The notes under the pieces were generated by a model, which was not told where the DNA came from, searched no databases, and worked only from the letters and a program-made list of their open reading frames with translations. Positions 45,166-55,500 of a stretch of DNA of 64,000 nucleotides are shown here, piece by piece. Position numbers and translations under genes: made by a program. The DNA is from Coprobacter secundus. GTDB lineage: Bacteria > Bacteroidota > Bacteroidia > Bacteroidales > Coprobacteraceae. Numbering within the stretch: position 1 is the stretch's first letter; each line of letters begins with the position of its first letter. The stretch covers positions 124,001-188,000 of the forward strand of contig JTDA01000003.1 in NCBI GenBank assembly GCA_000803105.1. Direction: 5' to 3'.

Positions 45166-46995
45166 TTATTTAACGATTGTCTTATAGGCAGCATTACCCA
45201 CTTTGACCAAGTATAATCCATTTCCTGCTACCGAAATTGTATTGCTTCCTGCATTGATGGTTACGGTTTTGATGAGTGAACCTGTCATATCATATACAAA
45301 GGCGTTTGTCATTTCTTCTGTTTCGACAATGATAGCTCCGGCTATTCCGTATACAATAGCTGAACGATTGTCAAGTACAACATTTTCGATATCAGAAGTT
45401 GTTTTTGCTCCTTGGTAAGCTCCTAAGCTGATTTTTCCATCTTCTACGCGTATATTCCCAGCTAAATCTTTCTGATATGCAGCAACTGCTTCGTCATGAA
45501 TTTCCGTACCGTCGATATAACCTACATATAGTTCTGGATAGGCATCGTAACCGTCATAATTCCAAAGCCCGGCATTTATAGCTGGAGATGAAGCTGCCAA
45601 AGAGAAATCAGCATTAGCGGCTTCTTCGTTTGTAACCAATCCTGCAGTCAAAGTCGGATTTACAAAAGATGAAGCATCTATTCCAGAAATATAGTAGTCT
45701 GCGTATGCATTATCGTTGGCTATGGTTATATCTGTTTCTGCGATACCGTTATATATAAATTCTATGTTTGATTCAGAATCGGCTGTGAATACAGTATTAC
45801 CTTCTGTCGGTGTATTATTAACGAAGATATTGTTGATATAATCGCCCATACTCTTTGTTGCTGCACCTACAGAACCAATATTGTTTACAACGGTATTATT
45901 GATCATGTGTCCAGCAACATAGATATTCAGGCGATTAGATTTATTATTATGAATCAAACAGTTTACCAGTTTCATAGAACCGCCATTCAGTGCAATAATG
46001 GCATTTTTACTATCGGCAGTAGCTGCAGCTGTATTTTCATTGTTACGGATGATGCAGTTGGTGATAGCGACAGCACTGGCAGAATTACCGGTAAATACGA
46101 CACCTTCTCCTACTGTATTGGCTGCTGTTGCACACTTGTTGTTTTCGAACAAACAGTGGTCTACTAATACAGGGGTGCTGGCTCCGTCATTTTTGAATGC
46201 CAAGCAATAATTGGTATTTCCATCGAATGTACAATTTTTTACGTAGCTACGGCCATTTCCTTCTGCGTAGTTATACAGGTGTAAGGAAGAACCATCTTTA
46301 TTATTTTTAAATGTAACGTTTTCTACATTGTTTATTTTCTTGAAGGTGGCTGAGGCACAAACACGGACAGCATAAAATTTAGTTTTATCACTTCCAAGTG
46401 AGTAACAACCTTCTACCAGGCAGTCTTTCATCAAACCATTACCTTCGAAATAAACAATAATTTCAGTACCGCCACAGTTTTTGACAATACAATTTTGCAT
46501 GGTTACACCTGTTTGTAAGAAAAGCAGTTTACCGTTGCTTGTTGCCATATCAGAGAAAGACAAGCCGTCAAGAATGGCTCCCACCCATTCGTCTGTTGTA
46601 TTTGAGCGACCGAAAGGACGTTGAGACAATGTTACTCCTTCAGTCGTGAAAATTGTAGGATTGGCAAACTCATAAGGTTTATTTACAGCATCTGGGCGAA
46701 TACGAGCATCTATACTGGCATCTCCTTTTTGGAAACTACCGTATACATTTACTTGGTCTTTCATGTCTACTAAAAGAGCAGAACCATCTGTCATAACATA
46801 TGTCCCTCCAGCTATCCAAATTTCATCACCGGCATTAGCTAAAGTATAAGCTTTCTGAATATCTGCAACTGCATTGTCCCATGTAGAGCCGTCGTTGCTA
46901 TTGTTGCCGTCTGTAGCAACATAGACAACCTTTGCCGAAAGGCTTGTTGCCAAGAATAGAGCACTGGCAATTGTAAAAAACTTTTTCATATACAT
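45166..46995 (-). CDS. Secreted right-handed beta-helix protein with T9SS-like C-terminal domain
   Basis: The 609-residue protein has a signal peptide (to about residue 21) and begins the mature part KVVYVATDGNNSNDGSTWDNAVADIQKAY, as in parallel beta-helix (pectin-lyase-fold) proteins. Repeated short strands with asparagine ladders follow (MQNCIVKNCGG, MKDCLVEGCYS, VENVTFKNN, VKNCTFDGNT, VDHCLFENN, ITNCIIRNN). The last 75 residues (IENVVLDNRSAIVYG... FVYDMTGSLIKTVT... YLVKVGNAAYKTIVK) match a T9SS type A sorting tail. It may be a surface glycan-binding protein or a lyase of unknown type; no catalytic residues could be assigned. Start could be MKKFF at 46989. Confidence 0.75.
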   Translation of the reverse strand: MYMKKFFTIASALFLATSLSAKVVYVATDGNNSNDGSTWDNAVADIQKAYTLANAGDEIWIAGGTYVMTDGSALLVDMKDQVNVYGSFQKGDASIDARIRPDAVNKPYEFANPTIFTTEGVTLSQRPFGRSNTTDEWVGAILDGLSFSDMATSNGKLLFLQTGVTMQNCIVKNCGGTEIIVYFEGNGLMKDCLVEGCYSLGSDKTKFYAVRVCASATFKKINNVENVTFKNNKDGSSLHLYNYAEGNGRSYVKNCTFDGNTNYCLAFKNDGASTPVLVDHCLFENNKCATAANTVGEGVVFTGNSASAVAITNCIIRNNENTAAATADSKNAIIALNGGSMKLVNCLIHNNKSNRLNIYVAGHMINNTVVNNIGSVGAATKSMGDYINNIFVNNTPTEGNTVFTADSESNIEFIYNGIAETDITIANDNAYADYYISGIDASSFVNPTLTAGLVTNEEAANADFSLAASSPAINAGLWNYDGYDAYPELYVGYIDGTEIHDEAVAAYQKDLAGNIRVEDGKISLGAYQGAKTTSDIENVVLDNRSAIVYGIAGAIIVETEEMTNAFVYDMTGSLIKTVTINAGSNTISVAGNGLYLVKVGNAAYKTIVK

Positions 46996-47110
46996 GTGTT
47001 TAAGTAAGTAATATTATGAAATTGATTGTTTTCGATGTATCGGAATGTTTTTCCTCAAACAAGTGTGAGTATTTATATCATAAAGGTCCAGACAAGAAAT
47101 TTATGGAGAA

Positions 47111-47143
47111 AGAAGGGGAGGACTATGATTGCCCCCCTCTTCT
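47111..47143 (-). terminator. Candidate terminator after the multi-module protein gene
   Basis: An 11-bp GC-rich stem with one G-T pair and one mismatch lies about 35 bp past the stop codon of the upstream gene. The following sequence is only moderately T-rich. Confidence 0.4.
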
Positions 47144-47177
47144 TCTTTCCAGTTTTATTTTCTTTCTAACGTTGTCA

Positions 47178-49451
47178 TTATTTTACCAGGACTTTAAATG
47201 TCTGTACATGGTTGGGAGAAACTGCTTTCACAGTATAGAATCCCGGGGCCACTGTACGTGCTGTAGTTCCATTTATGTTGTTAAGTTGGTCTACCAATGC
47301 ACCATTCATGTTATAGATATTGACATTTGTATTTTCTGAAGTGCTGATTTGAATAGAACCATTCAGAGCATATACCCGTACATTGTTGTTGACAGTATTT
47401 GCTTCTATACTTGAAGGTACAGCTTCGTTGAGTGCGAAATTGTCGAACCAATGTGATACCGGGAGTGTATAATCGTCAGGTAAACCGGTATTGTTTGTCC
47501 CTTTGATATTGGGGCGGATAATTAAACGTACCAACATATTTTCTTCGATTTTTACCGGTTGACTATATTCTGTCCATTCTGTGGTTGCGTTGAATACTTT
47601 CAACCCATGGCCAGTGTTAGTATCGGGTTCATATACATCTCCGTTTTCACCTGTTACCGCCATAAATGTTTCGGAATCGGTGTAAACGTATACATCTACA
47701 CGAATAGGTGCCCCTTCTTGGGAAGCTTTGGCTGCAAAGTCAAATGTGTAGTCCCCTTCGGGTACTTCATAAATATCCATGGCCATGTATTGGTCCATTC
47801 TTGGATAACTTGCAGCTTTGACGGTTTCCAATTTCATAGACCGTTTGCCTTCGAAAGCATCTTCTTCGTCAATAGAGAGATTCATTTCTCCGCCACGTTT
47901 ATTGACAACGACCCATTGACCACTGCGTGCTCCAGGTGCAGGTTCTGCGGCTACCATAATCGGGAGTAGTGTATTTGATTCGAAACTGGGGTTTTGAATT
48001 TCGGTATATGTGTCTATCGGCTCAAAAATGACGTTGTCTATTTCTAACGTAGAATTTGCAGTTTCATTCCACATTATGAGATAAGCATTTTTCCATAGTT
48101 CTTCATTGGTAACTTCCTGAATGTAATTGGCGATACTTTCGTTTGCTTCTTCTTCAGTAGTAGTTCCAGATGTCGGACTCCAGATTGTTGTAGCCATTTT
48201 GGAAAGATCAAAGACATATTCCATCAATTGCCAATCTGTTGTTGCTGTAAAGTCGGGTGTCGTTCCGCTTGATTTGGGATGATCTGCCGGAACAAATCCA
48301 TCCAGTAAAGCATAGCCTGTGCATTTTTCTGCATCTTTTTCTTTCAGGGCGATGTTTAGCTTTCCTTTTGCACCACTATTGGAGCGAACATAGAAACTCA
48401 GACGATAAGTCATAGGCTGTAGCTTTACACCTATACGTTGTATCAGGTTGTGTCCCCACCAGCTACTAATAGGCGATTTGTTTACCAAAGCGGCCACTTT
48501 CCCGTGAGAGTCTCCTGAATCTTGAATTTTTGCACTTGAAGCATATGGGTCAACACCATCTTTATCCTCGTTATAGAAATACCAATGGCCGATATCTCCT
48601 AAAAATTTACCTTTGTTCAGAGTTCTCCAGTTTTGGATTTCGTCCACGTCAAGTTCAAAGCCTCCGTCTTTTAAGAAGTCTCCTTCATCTGTTACTTCTA
48701 CGTAAGCCGGAAATTCAGGATCTTCGGGAACTGTCGGAGTTGGGTCTGGTTTTGGGTCCGGTTCTTCACCATCAGGTGTTGTTTCGGGATTTACAGGGAT
48801 TAACCGTACGTTATCGATTAGAAAAGCTCCTGTCTTGGCATTTGTCCCGAAAACTACGCGTACGTCTGCCAAATCTGAATCTGTAGTTGCTGTTTTGGCC
48901 CAATCAGCTACAGATTTTGGTGCATTTATATTATTACATTGGTATGTAAAGTCGAAATCTGCAGTGAAAGTTTGCCATTCGGATGTCCCGGCAAAATCGT
49001 AACGAGCACCGGACGCTGCAGAAGTTCCCTCTTTGTCGTCGAAATCGGTTTTCAATGCATATGTATTGCCCCCTCCCAAATAAATCCATGCTGAAATATT
49101 TGTATTGCCACTGACGTTTTTAGCATCGAAGACCAATTGGAATTTTTCCGCTTTCAATGGATATTGTACATTTTGCATCAAATAAGCTTTGTACCAACTT
49201 ACGGAACTGGAACCGGTAATTTCTACTACATTTTTGTAAGTATCGTCTTCATGTTTCAATACCCCAGTAAAAGCATCGGTACCATTTTGACCATAAATGG
49301 CCCAGTCTCCTTTCTCCGGTGTTGCTGCACTGGTAAATCTTTCCAAAGTTTTATCACTTGCTTCAAAATCACCGTTTGATAGCCAGTTGAATTGAGCAGA
49401 GGCACCCAATGATGTCACAAGTAATGACATAAGAAGTAATCTCTTTTTCAT
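47178..49451 (-). CDS. Secreted multi-module carbohydrate-binding-like protein with T9SS-like tail
   Basis: The 757-residue protein has a signal peptide ending SLGASAQ. Three jelly-roll-like modules each start with a similar phrase: NWLSNGDFEASDKT (near 22), LKDGGFELDVDEIQNW (near 260) and IQNPSFESNTLLP (near 490), in the style of CBM4/9/22-like carbohydrate-binding modules. Modules one and two are joined by a Pro/acidic linker (DGEEPDPKPDPTPTVPEDPE). The C-terminus (VRVYALNGSIQISTS... VNIYNMNGALVDQL... FYTVKAVSPNHVQTFKVLVK) is a T9SS type A tail. No catalytic domain was seen. It may serve as a surface glycan-binding protein of the locus, filling the SusE/SusF role, which is otherwise absent here. 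Confidence 0.7.
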   Translation of the reverse strand: MKKRLLLMSLLVTSLGASAQFNWLSNGDFEASDKTLERFTSAATPEKGDWAIYGQNGTDAFTGVLKHEDDTYKNVVEITGSSSVSWYKAYLMQNVQYPLKAEKFQLVFDAKNVSGNTNISAWIYLGGGNTYALKTDFDDKEGTSAASGARYDFAGTSEWQTFTADFDFTYQCNNINAPKSVADWAKTATTDSDLADVRVVFGTNAKTGAFLIDNVRLIPVNPETTPDGEEPDPKPDPTPTVPEDPEFPAYVEVTDEGDFLKDGGFELDVDEIQNWRTLNKGKFLGDIGHWYFYNEDKDGVDPYASSAKIQDSGDSHGKVAALVNKSPISSWWGHNLIQRIGVKLQPMTYRLSFYVRSNSGAKGKLNIALKEKDAEKCTGYALLDGFVPADHPKSSGTTPDFTATTDWQLMEYVFDLSKMATTIWSPTSGTTTEEEANESIANYIQEVTNEELWKNAYLIMWNETANSTLEIDNVIFEPIDTYTEIQNPSFESNTLLPIMVAAEPAPGARSGQWVVVNKRGGEMNLSIDEEDAFEGKRSMKLETVKAASYPRMDQYMAMDIYEVPEGDYTFDFAAKASQEGAPIRVDVYVYTDSETFMAVTGENGDVYEPDTNTGHGLKVFNATTEWTEYSQPVKIEENMLVRLIIRPNIKGTNNTGLPDDYTLPVSHWFDNFALNEAVPSSIEANTVNNNVRVYALNGSIQISTSENTNVNIYNMNGALVDQLNNINGTTARTVAPGFYTVKAVSPNHVQTFKVLVK

Positions 49452-49693
49452 AATATGTAATCTAAAAGTTAATGTAAAAAAGTATCGCTACAAATGTCCT
49501 ATTTTGCGAAAATATTATTGTGTAAAATCGTTCGGAAATTGGCTAAAAACATCCATTTCTTGTAGGTGCCTCAATTTGTTTTTGATTATCTCCAATTTTG
49601 GATTATTTCTGTATTATTTTGCCTTATTTATAGATAGATAAGAATTATTTTTATGTCAAAAATCACATCTATTTTATTTTAACTTTTTAAATT

Positions 49694-50896
49694 ATGAAAA
49701 ATATTCTTTGTCTTTTAAGTTTATCGTTGTTTGCGGCAATAGGATGTTCGTCTTCCAAGGAACGTCAAGTCGATTTCATCGAAGATAATATTGCTAATGC
49801 CGTGGCTCAAGAAACACTTCAGACTGACATTATCGAAAAGTCTGGTAAGATTCTCAATCCGAGAACTATCGATGAAAATGGGAACATCAAGTATATTCCT
49901 ATTGATGATTGGTGCAGTGGATTTTTCCCCGGTAATATTTGGTATACATACAAATTGACTGGAGATGCCAAATGGCTACCTTTAGCTCGGAAATATACAG
50001 AAGCATTAGACTCGGTCAAATACTTGAAATGGCATCATGATGTGGGATTTATGATAGGATGCAGTTATTTGAATGGGTTGCGTATAGCAAATATACCTGA
50101 ATATAAGGATGTAGTTGTGGAAACAGCGCGTTCGCTTTCTACTCGTTTCCGTCCGGGAGCTGGTGTTATTCAATCATGGGATGCTGACCGTGGATGGCAG
50201 AGCCAAAGAGGATGGGCATGCCCAGTAATTATTGATAACATGATGAATCTTGAATTGATGTTTGAAGCGAGCCTTTTGTCTGGGGATTCTACGTTTTATA
50301 ATATAGCTGTGAGCCATGCTGATGTAACGATGGCTAATCATTTTAGAGAAGATAACAGCTGTTACCATGTGGTGGATTATGATCCGGAGACTGGAGCAGT
50401 ACGGAGTAAACAGACAGCCCAGGGATATGCAGATGAGTCTTCATGGGCGAGGGGACAAGCTTGGGCATTGTATGGTTATACAATGTGCTATCGTTATACA
50501 AAAGACAAGAGATATCTGGAACATGCCCAGAAGATTTATGATTTTATTTTTGGTAATAAAAACCTTCCGGAAGATTTGGTGCCTTATTGGGATTATGATG
50601 CCCCCAATATCCCGAATGAGCCTCGTGATGCTTCTGCTGCCGCTTGTACAGCTTCCGCTTTGTATGAATTGAGCACTTATGTCCCGGAAAAGAATTATAA
50701 GGAAGTTGCCGATAAGATTATGTATAGTTTAGGTTCTCCGGCTTATCGTGCTGAAGTTGGGACAAATGGGAACTTTATCTTGATGCATTCGGTGGGTAGT
50801 ATACCTCATGGAAGTGAAATTGATGTACCGTTGAATTATGCTGATTATTACTTTTTGGAAGGGTTGATACGAAAAAGAGAACTGGAAAAGAAGTGA
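49694..50896 (+). CDS. GH88 unsaturated glucuronyl hydrolase, lipoprotein
   Basis: The 400-residue protein has a lipobox (AAIGC, Cys18), pointing to the periplasmic face of a membrane. It removes the 4,5-unsaturated uronic acid left by PL8 lyases. The (alpha/alpha)6 barrel carries the two conserved Asp residues, Asp116 in HHDVGFMIGCSY and Asp181 in VIIDNMMNLELMF; in Bacillus UGL these are Asp88 and Asp149. ARGQAWALYGYTMCYR and PRDASAAACTASALYEL are also typical. It is followed by the sulfatase gene after 6 bp and is transcribed opposite to the susCD genes, from a 242-bp divergent region. Confidence 0.93.
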   Translation: MKNILCLLSLSLFAAIGCSSSKERQVDFIEDNIANAVAQETLQTDIIEKSGKILNPRTIDENGNIKYIPIDDWCSGFFPGNIWYTYKLTGDAKWLPLARKYTEALDSVKYLKWHHDVGFMIGCSYLNGLRIANIPEYKDVVVETARSLSTRFRPGAGVIQSWDADRGWQSQRGWACPVIIDNMMNLELMFEASLLSGDSTFYNIAVSHADVTMANHFREDNSCYHVVDYDPETGAVRSKQTAQGYADESSWARGQAWALYGYTMCYRYTKDKRYLEHAQKIYDFIFGNKNLPEDLVPYWDYDAPNIPNEPRDASAAACTASALYELSTYVPEKNYKEVADKIMYSLGSPAYRAEVGTNGNFILMHSVGSIPHGSEIDVPLNYADYYFLEGLIRKRELEKK

Positions 50897-50902
50897 GAAA
50901 AT

Positions 50903-52447
50903 ATGAAAAGTTCAGTGAATTTGTTATTAGGAGGAGTAGGGTTATTTTCTCTGTCTGGATGTAGTATTTCCCAGACAGAGAAAATGACTTATCCTAATAT
51001 TATTTATGTATTTCCTGATCAGTATAGAAATCAGGCCATGGGTTTTTGGAGCCAGGAAGGATTTCGGGATAAAGTAAACTTCAGAGGAGATCCGGTGCAT
51101 ACTCCTGTGTTGGACCAATTTGCACGAGAATCGGTCGTACTGACTTCTGCACAAAGTAATTGCCCGCTTAGTAGTCCCCATCGAGGAATGTTACTTACAG
51201 GAATGTATGCAAATAAGAGCGGTGTCCCTTTAAACTGCAATTCTAATCGTCCGATTAGTTCTTTGAGAGAAGATGCTGAATGTATCGGAGACGTTTTTCG
51301 CAAGTCTGGGTATGAATGTGCTTATTTCGGTAAGCTTCATGTCGATTTTCCTACACCGAATGATCCAGAACGTCCAGGCCAATATGTAGAAGAACAGAAT
51401 CCTGTGTGGGATGCTTATACACCGGAGGAACGAAGACATGGTTTTAATTATTGGTATTCTTACGGGACGTTTGATGAACATAAAAATCCGCATTATTGGG
51501 ATACGGACGGAGTACGTCATGAACCAAAGATGTGGTCTCCATTGCATGAGGCTGAGAAAGTTGTATCTTATTTAAAGAATGAAGGGAATGTTCGCGATAC
51601 GAAGAAACCTTTTTTTATTATGGTAGGTATGAATCCCCCACATAGCCCTTACCGTTCGTTGGATGATTGCATGGAAGAAGACTTCAATCTATACAAAGAT
51701 GTACCATTAGACAGTCTTCTGGTTCGCCCGAACGCTGATACCAAGATGGAGAAGGCTATTTGTGCCCGTTACTACTTTGCTTCTGTGTCTGGGGTTGACA
51801 GAGCTTTTGGCCAGATACTGGCGGCTCTGAAAGACCTTGGATTGGACAAGAATACCATTGTTGTTTTTGCGTCAGACCATGGTGAAACATTATGTAGCCA
51901 AGGGACGAATGATCCAAAGAATTCTCCTTATTCCGAATCTATGAATGTACCTTTTCTTGTACGTTATCCGGATAAACTCGTTCCTCGAGTAGATAATCTG
52001 ATGCTTTCTTCTCCAGATATTATGCCTACGTTACTGGGTTTATGCGGTCTGTCAGATTCCATTCCCGAAGAGGTACAAGGACGTAACTTCGCTCCACTGT
52101 TTTTTGATGAAAATGCAGATATCGAACGTCCTGTATCAGCTTTGTATATTCAAAATTTGGATGGAGAAAAAGATAGCGAAGGAAAGGTTGTCTCTTATTT
52201 CCCTTCATCGAGAGGTATCAAAACTGCACAATATACTATGGCTCTTTATATAGATCGTGATAGTAAGAAGCTGGTCAGAAGCTTATTATTTGATGATGTA
52301 AATGATCCTTATCAAATGCATAATTTGTCATTGGAAGAACATCCCGAAATTGTAAAGCAATTATATCAAGAGATGGGTAATTTATTGAAAGGGATAGATG
52401 ACCCTTGGTATAAGGAGCGGATTTTATCAGATAGGATTCCTTATTAA
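50903..52447 (+). CDS. Serine-type family S1 sulfatase, lipoprotein
   Basis: The 514-residue enzyme has a lipobox (LSGC, Cys20) and removes sulfate from the sugar. The maturation motif is Ser90-Ser91-Pro92-His93-Arg94 in NCPLSSPHRGMLLTG, so the formylglycine precursor is Ser rather than Cys and an anSME-type activating enzyme is needed; none is in the window. Metal ligands are in IIYVFPDQYRNQ and FASDHGETLCSQGTND. HSPYRSLDDCM and the C-terminal DDVNDPYQMHNL are family-typical. It is co-transcribed with GH88, which suggests it acts on chondroitin sulfate di- or oligosaccharides; which position (4-O, 6-O or 2-O) cannot be told from motifs alone. Confidence 0.92.
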   Translation: MKSSVNLLLGGVGLFSLSGCSISQTEKMTYPNIIYVFPDQYRNQAMGFWSQEGFRDKVNFRGDPVHTPVLDQFARESVVLTSAQSNCPLSSPHRGMLLTGMYANKSGVPLNCNSNRPISSLREDAECIGDVFRKSGYECAYFGKLHVDFPTPNDPERPGQYVEEQNPVWDAYTPEERRHGFNYWYSYGTFDEHKNPHYWDTDGVRHEPKMWSPLHEAEKVVSYLKNEGNVRDTKKPFFIMVGMNPPHSPYRSLDDCMEEDFNLYKDVPLDSLLVRPNADTKMEKAICARYYFASVSGVDRAFGQILAALKDLGLDKNTIVVFASDHGETLCSQGTNDPKNSPYSESMNVPFLVRYPDKLVPRVDNLMLSSPDIMPTLLGLCGLSDSIPEEVQGRNFAPLFFDENADIERPVSALYIQNLDGEKDSEGKVVSYFPSSRGIKTAQYTMALYIDRDSKKLVRSLLFDDVNDPYQMHNLSLEEHPEIVKQLYQEMGNLLKGIDDPWYKERILSDRIPY

Positions 52448-52467
52448 GTAGATAGTGCAAAAGAAAT

Positions 52468-52512
52468 AAAAAAAAGTCCAACCGATTTCTTGTAATCAGG
52501 CTGGACTTTTTT
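52468..52512. terminator. Bidirectional terminator between the sulfatase and second PL8 genes
   Basis: An A-rich/T-rich flanked stem of about 16 pairs with one mismatch and a bulge lies between two converging genes, with eight A before and six T after, so it serves both directions. Confidence 0.85.
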
Positions 52513-52548
52513 GTACTATTGGGGTAAGATAAGATGACTGTGGATGGA

Positions 52549-55500
52549 TTATTTTGTCAATTTCACTTCAAAACTTGCCGCATCCTTACATGTAAATTCC
52601 AATGTAGTGGCTTTCTTGTTACAAGAAATAACCTTACATGCCGGATTCTCACTTATATTCCATCTGCCTTTTAACGTTACGCGAACCGGAATTTCCTGAC
52701 TTTTGTTTGATATCCATGGCCGGGAATAAATGCTTCTCTCGATCCGTTTGCCTTGTGCATCCAGTTTTTCATCAGATGCTCCACGGTAGAGTGCTAAGTC
52801 TGGATTGGATACAGTTAAGATTGCCTCTTTTTTGTCTAATTCATGTATCATCACCAGGCAGGTTGTATCTACGTGTTGAATCAGGCCTTCCGGTAATACT
52901 TCGGGCGTTTCGAATAAGATATACGAAGTTGTATTTGTATTCAGATCTTGTACGATATGAGCCTTACTATTTTGCTGGAGAACTTTATAAGTCGGCTTTT
53001 TAATGAACAGCTCCATCGTTTCTTTGCTTATTTGTGGCAATATAACGTATTGGTAAGCACGCCCTTGTGGAGCTTTGCCGTGATTGATGGTCAGGGATAT
53101 CCAATCTCCGGTTGTTGGTTTCCCTTCGTTGGACATAGAATGCTGATTATAATGTGTCTCCAATATAGCTGTGTCATAACCTTTTATAGCCGGAATATAG
53201 TATCCTGTGTTTATATGATCGATCCAGTAATTTTTTCCGATAATGGGATTATTCCAATAGGATTTGTCTTGTTTGTTGAGCAAAGCTAATTGAAATACCG
53301 TAGTTTCTGTGTCATAATCATTGTTGATATTTTCGATATCACTTCCTAAACAGATAATTTTATTATCAAAAAAATGATAAGATTTACGTGCTCGAAGTGA
53401 ACCGTTATATTTGTCGTGTTCATGGAGTTTCATTCCGAAAGCACCATTCTTTTTTTCTTGCGTAATGCCTCCGGCAAAGGCTTCATCAGAATAAAGCATT
53501 TCTTCATATCCTGAATACTTATCGACGTTCAAAACAACGGCTTTCAATTGCTCAATAGGCAAATGGATGGCTGTTGCTCCCGGAATACGCCCCCAATCAA
53601 AACCTTCTTCTACCCAACCGCTTGTTTTAGACGATACGTCATCGTACTTATTACGCGCTGTTAGTAGTTGCAGGGAACCATGTGCCAAATAACGACCATA
53701 GATATTTACACCCCGATAATGTTCAGAAGCCCAAAAGTAACGGGAATGACCTCGTGCGACTGCCGACCAGTTATCACGACGCTGAATGTTGGTACAGCCA
53801 TATCCTAAGTTCCAATTGCCTTGCGGGTTACCTTCGGCAATGCAGTTTTCTGCTTGTAACTTTTCTTTCATCGCTTGTTCCCGGCTGCTGGGGACAAAGG
53901 GTATATATTCTGGGTTATCGGTTTCATGCTCTTTTACGTTTGTTACTAATCGCAAATAGGCATTGCCCATCTCTTTATCTATCGTTTGGGATTTGTCTGG
54001 AGTTCCGGCTAATGCCATCATGGCATAATGCATCGGGACTAGTTTCCCTTTTCCGTCAGGATGACGGCCGGACATAGACCATGGGAAGTCTAATTTGTTA
54101 CAATAGAAACGCATGGCCAACAAGACATTCTTTACTGTATTGTGACCTAACTCAGAGACGGCAAAGCTTGTGCGGCTTAATAGGTAAATCATGTTTGTAG
54201 CACCATCCAGGCCACCTACTGCATAGGCCGGATAATTGTTACAGTGATGAAATGCCCCTCCATCCGGTTTGAATGAACCGAGCAGCCCGTCGGCAGGGAG
54301 GCAGCCATTATTGATCCAGCGGGAAAAAGCTTTTAAATACTGTACTTTTTCGGGAGAATCTTCCATCATTAAAATACTGGCAATGCGTCCGGTGGTGGTG
54401 GTATTGAACGAGTCCATATCCAGCCCCCATATATTTGGCTTGATAAATACTTCGTTGGCAATAGAATACCAGCGCATACCTTTTTCTGCATCATCCAGTT
54501 TGCCTGCGTCACGGAGTACATCTTTCATTAAAAAGTAAGATGTATAATATCCTCGAAAACTATACCCATAATGAGTAAAATTTCCTAAGCAACTGCCATA
54601 AGCGACTCCTTGGTCTGTTACATGGTCATACATTGCCAAAAACATTTTTTTCAATTCAAGTTTGTTCTTTTCTTCTGTAGCGTTGTTGTATGCGATTGCA
54701 ATTTTGTTCATTAAGTTGAAATATTCTTTCAACTCCATGTAATTGTCATTGAATATATTGGGATTATAGTTTGGTACAATCCGTTCATATGCTTCGACGG
54801 CACGTCCGAAAAACAAAGGCATGCCTTTTACTTCTCCTTTATTGTTGTAAGTAATGCCATATCTTGCATAGGCTTTACGAATACTTTGCATGGTTTTATC
54901 AGTCAGTTGGGAGGGTTGATAGATTATCTCACGCAGGCGGGATTCTAATAAAGCGATTTCTTTTTTCTGTTGAGGGGTTACCGTTGCTTCTAAAGCAATG
55001 TCCGGACGGATTTTTGAATTTTTATATACAACTAACCAATGGCTGGTTGTTGCAGCGTTGACAAACGGCACTTGTATGTCTGCAGTCTGATAACGATGGT
55101 CCATTTTTGCTGCAGTCAATAAATGGTCAATACAAAGCTCTCCTGCTTCGTCAGGGGCAACGATACGTATTTCATTCATCCCGATTTCCGGAGTTCCTTG
55201 CATGTCTCGTTCGTAACATACCCACGCAGCACGCCAACCGGTAAAATTTAATCCCATAGGGAAGTGTGAACAGATTTTTCCGTCCTTCAGGAATTCAAAG
55301 TTTAGCAATTTATCTGTTGCCTTTTTATTATATATCCAAACGACAAATCCAGATAAATAAGTATCTTTTCCTGTCGGGTCTTTGGGCTCAAATTGCAAAT
55401 CCTTCTGAATAGATAATATGCCCCCCGGTTTGAATTTCCAGTTTAAAGCTTGAGTTCCGTCTTTATAATGCTCCGGGGTGATGCTTAGTTCGGATTTTTC

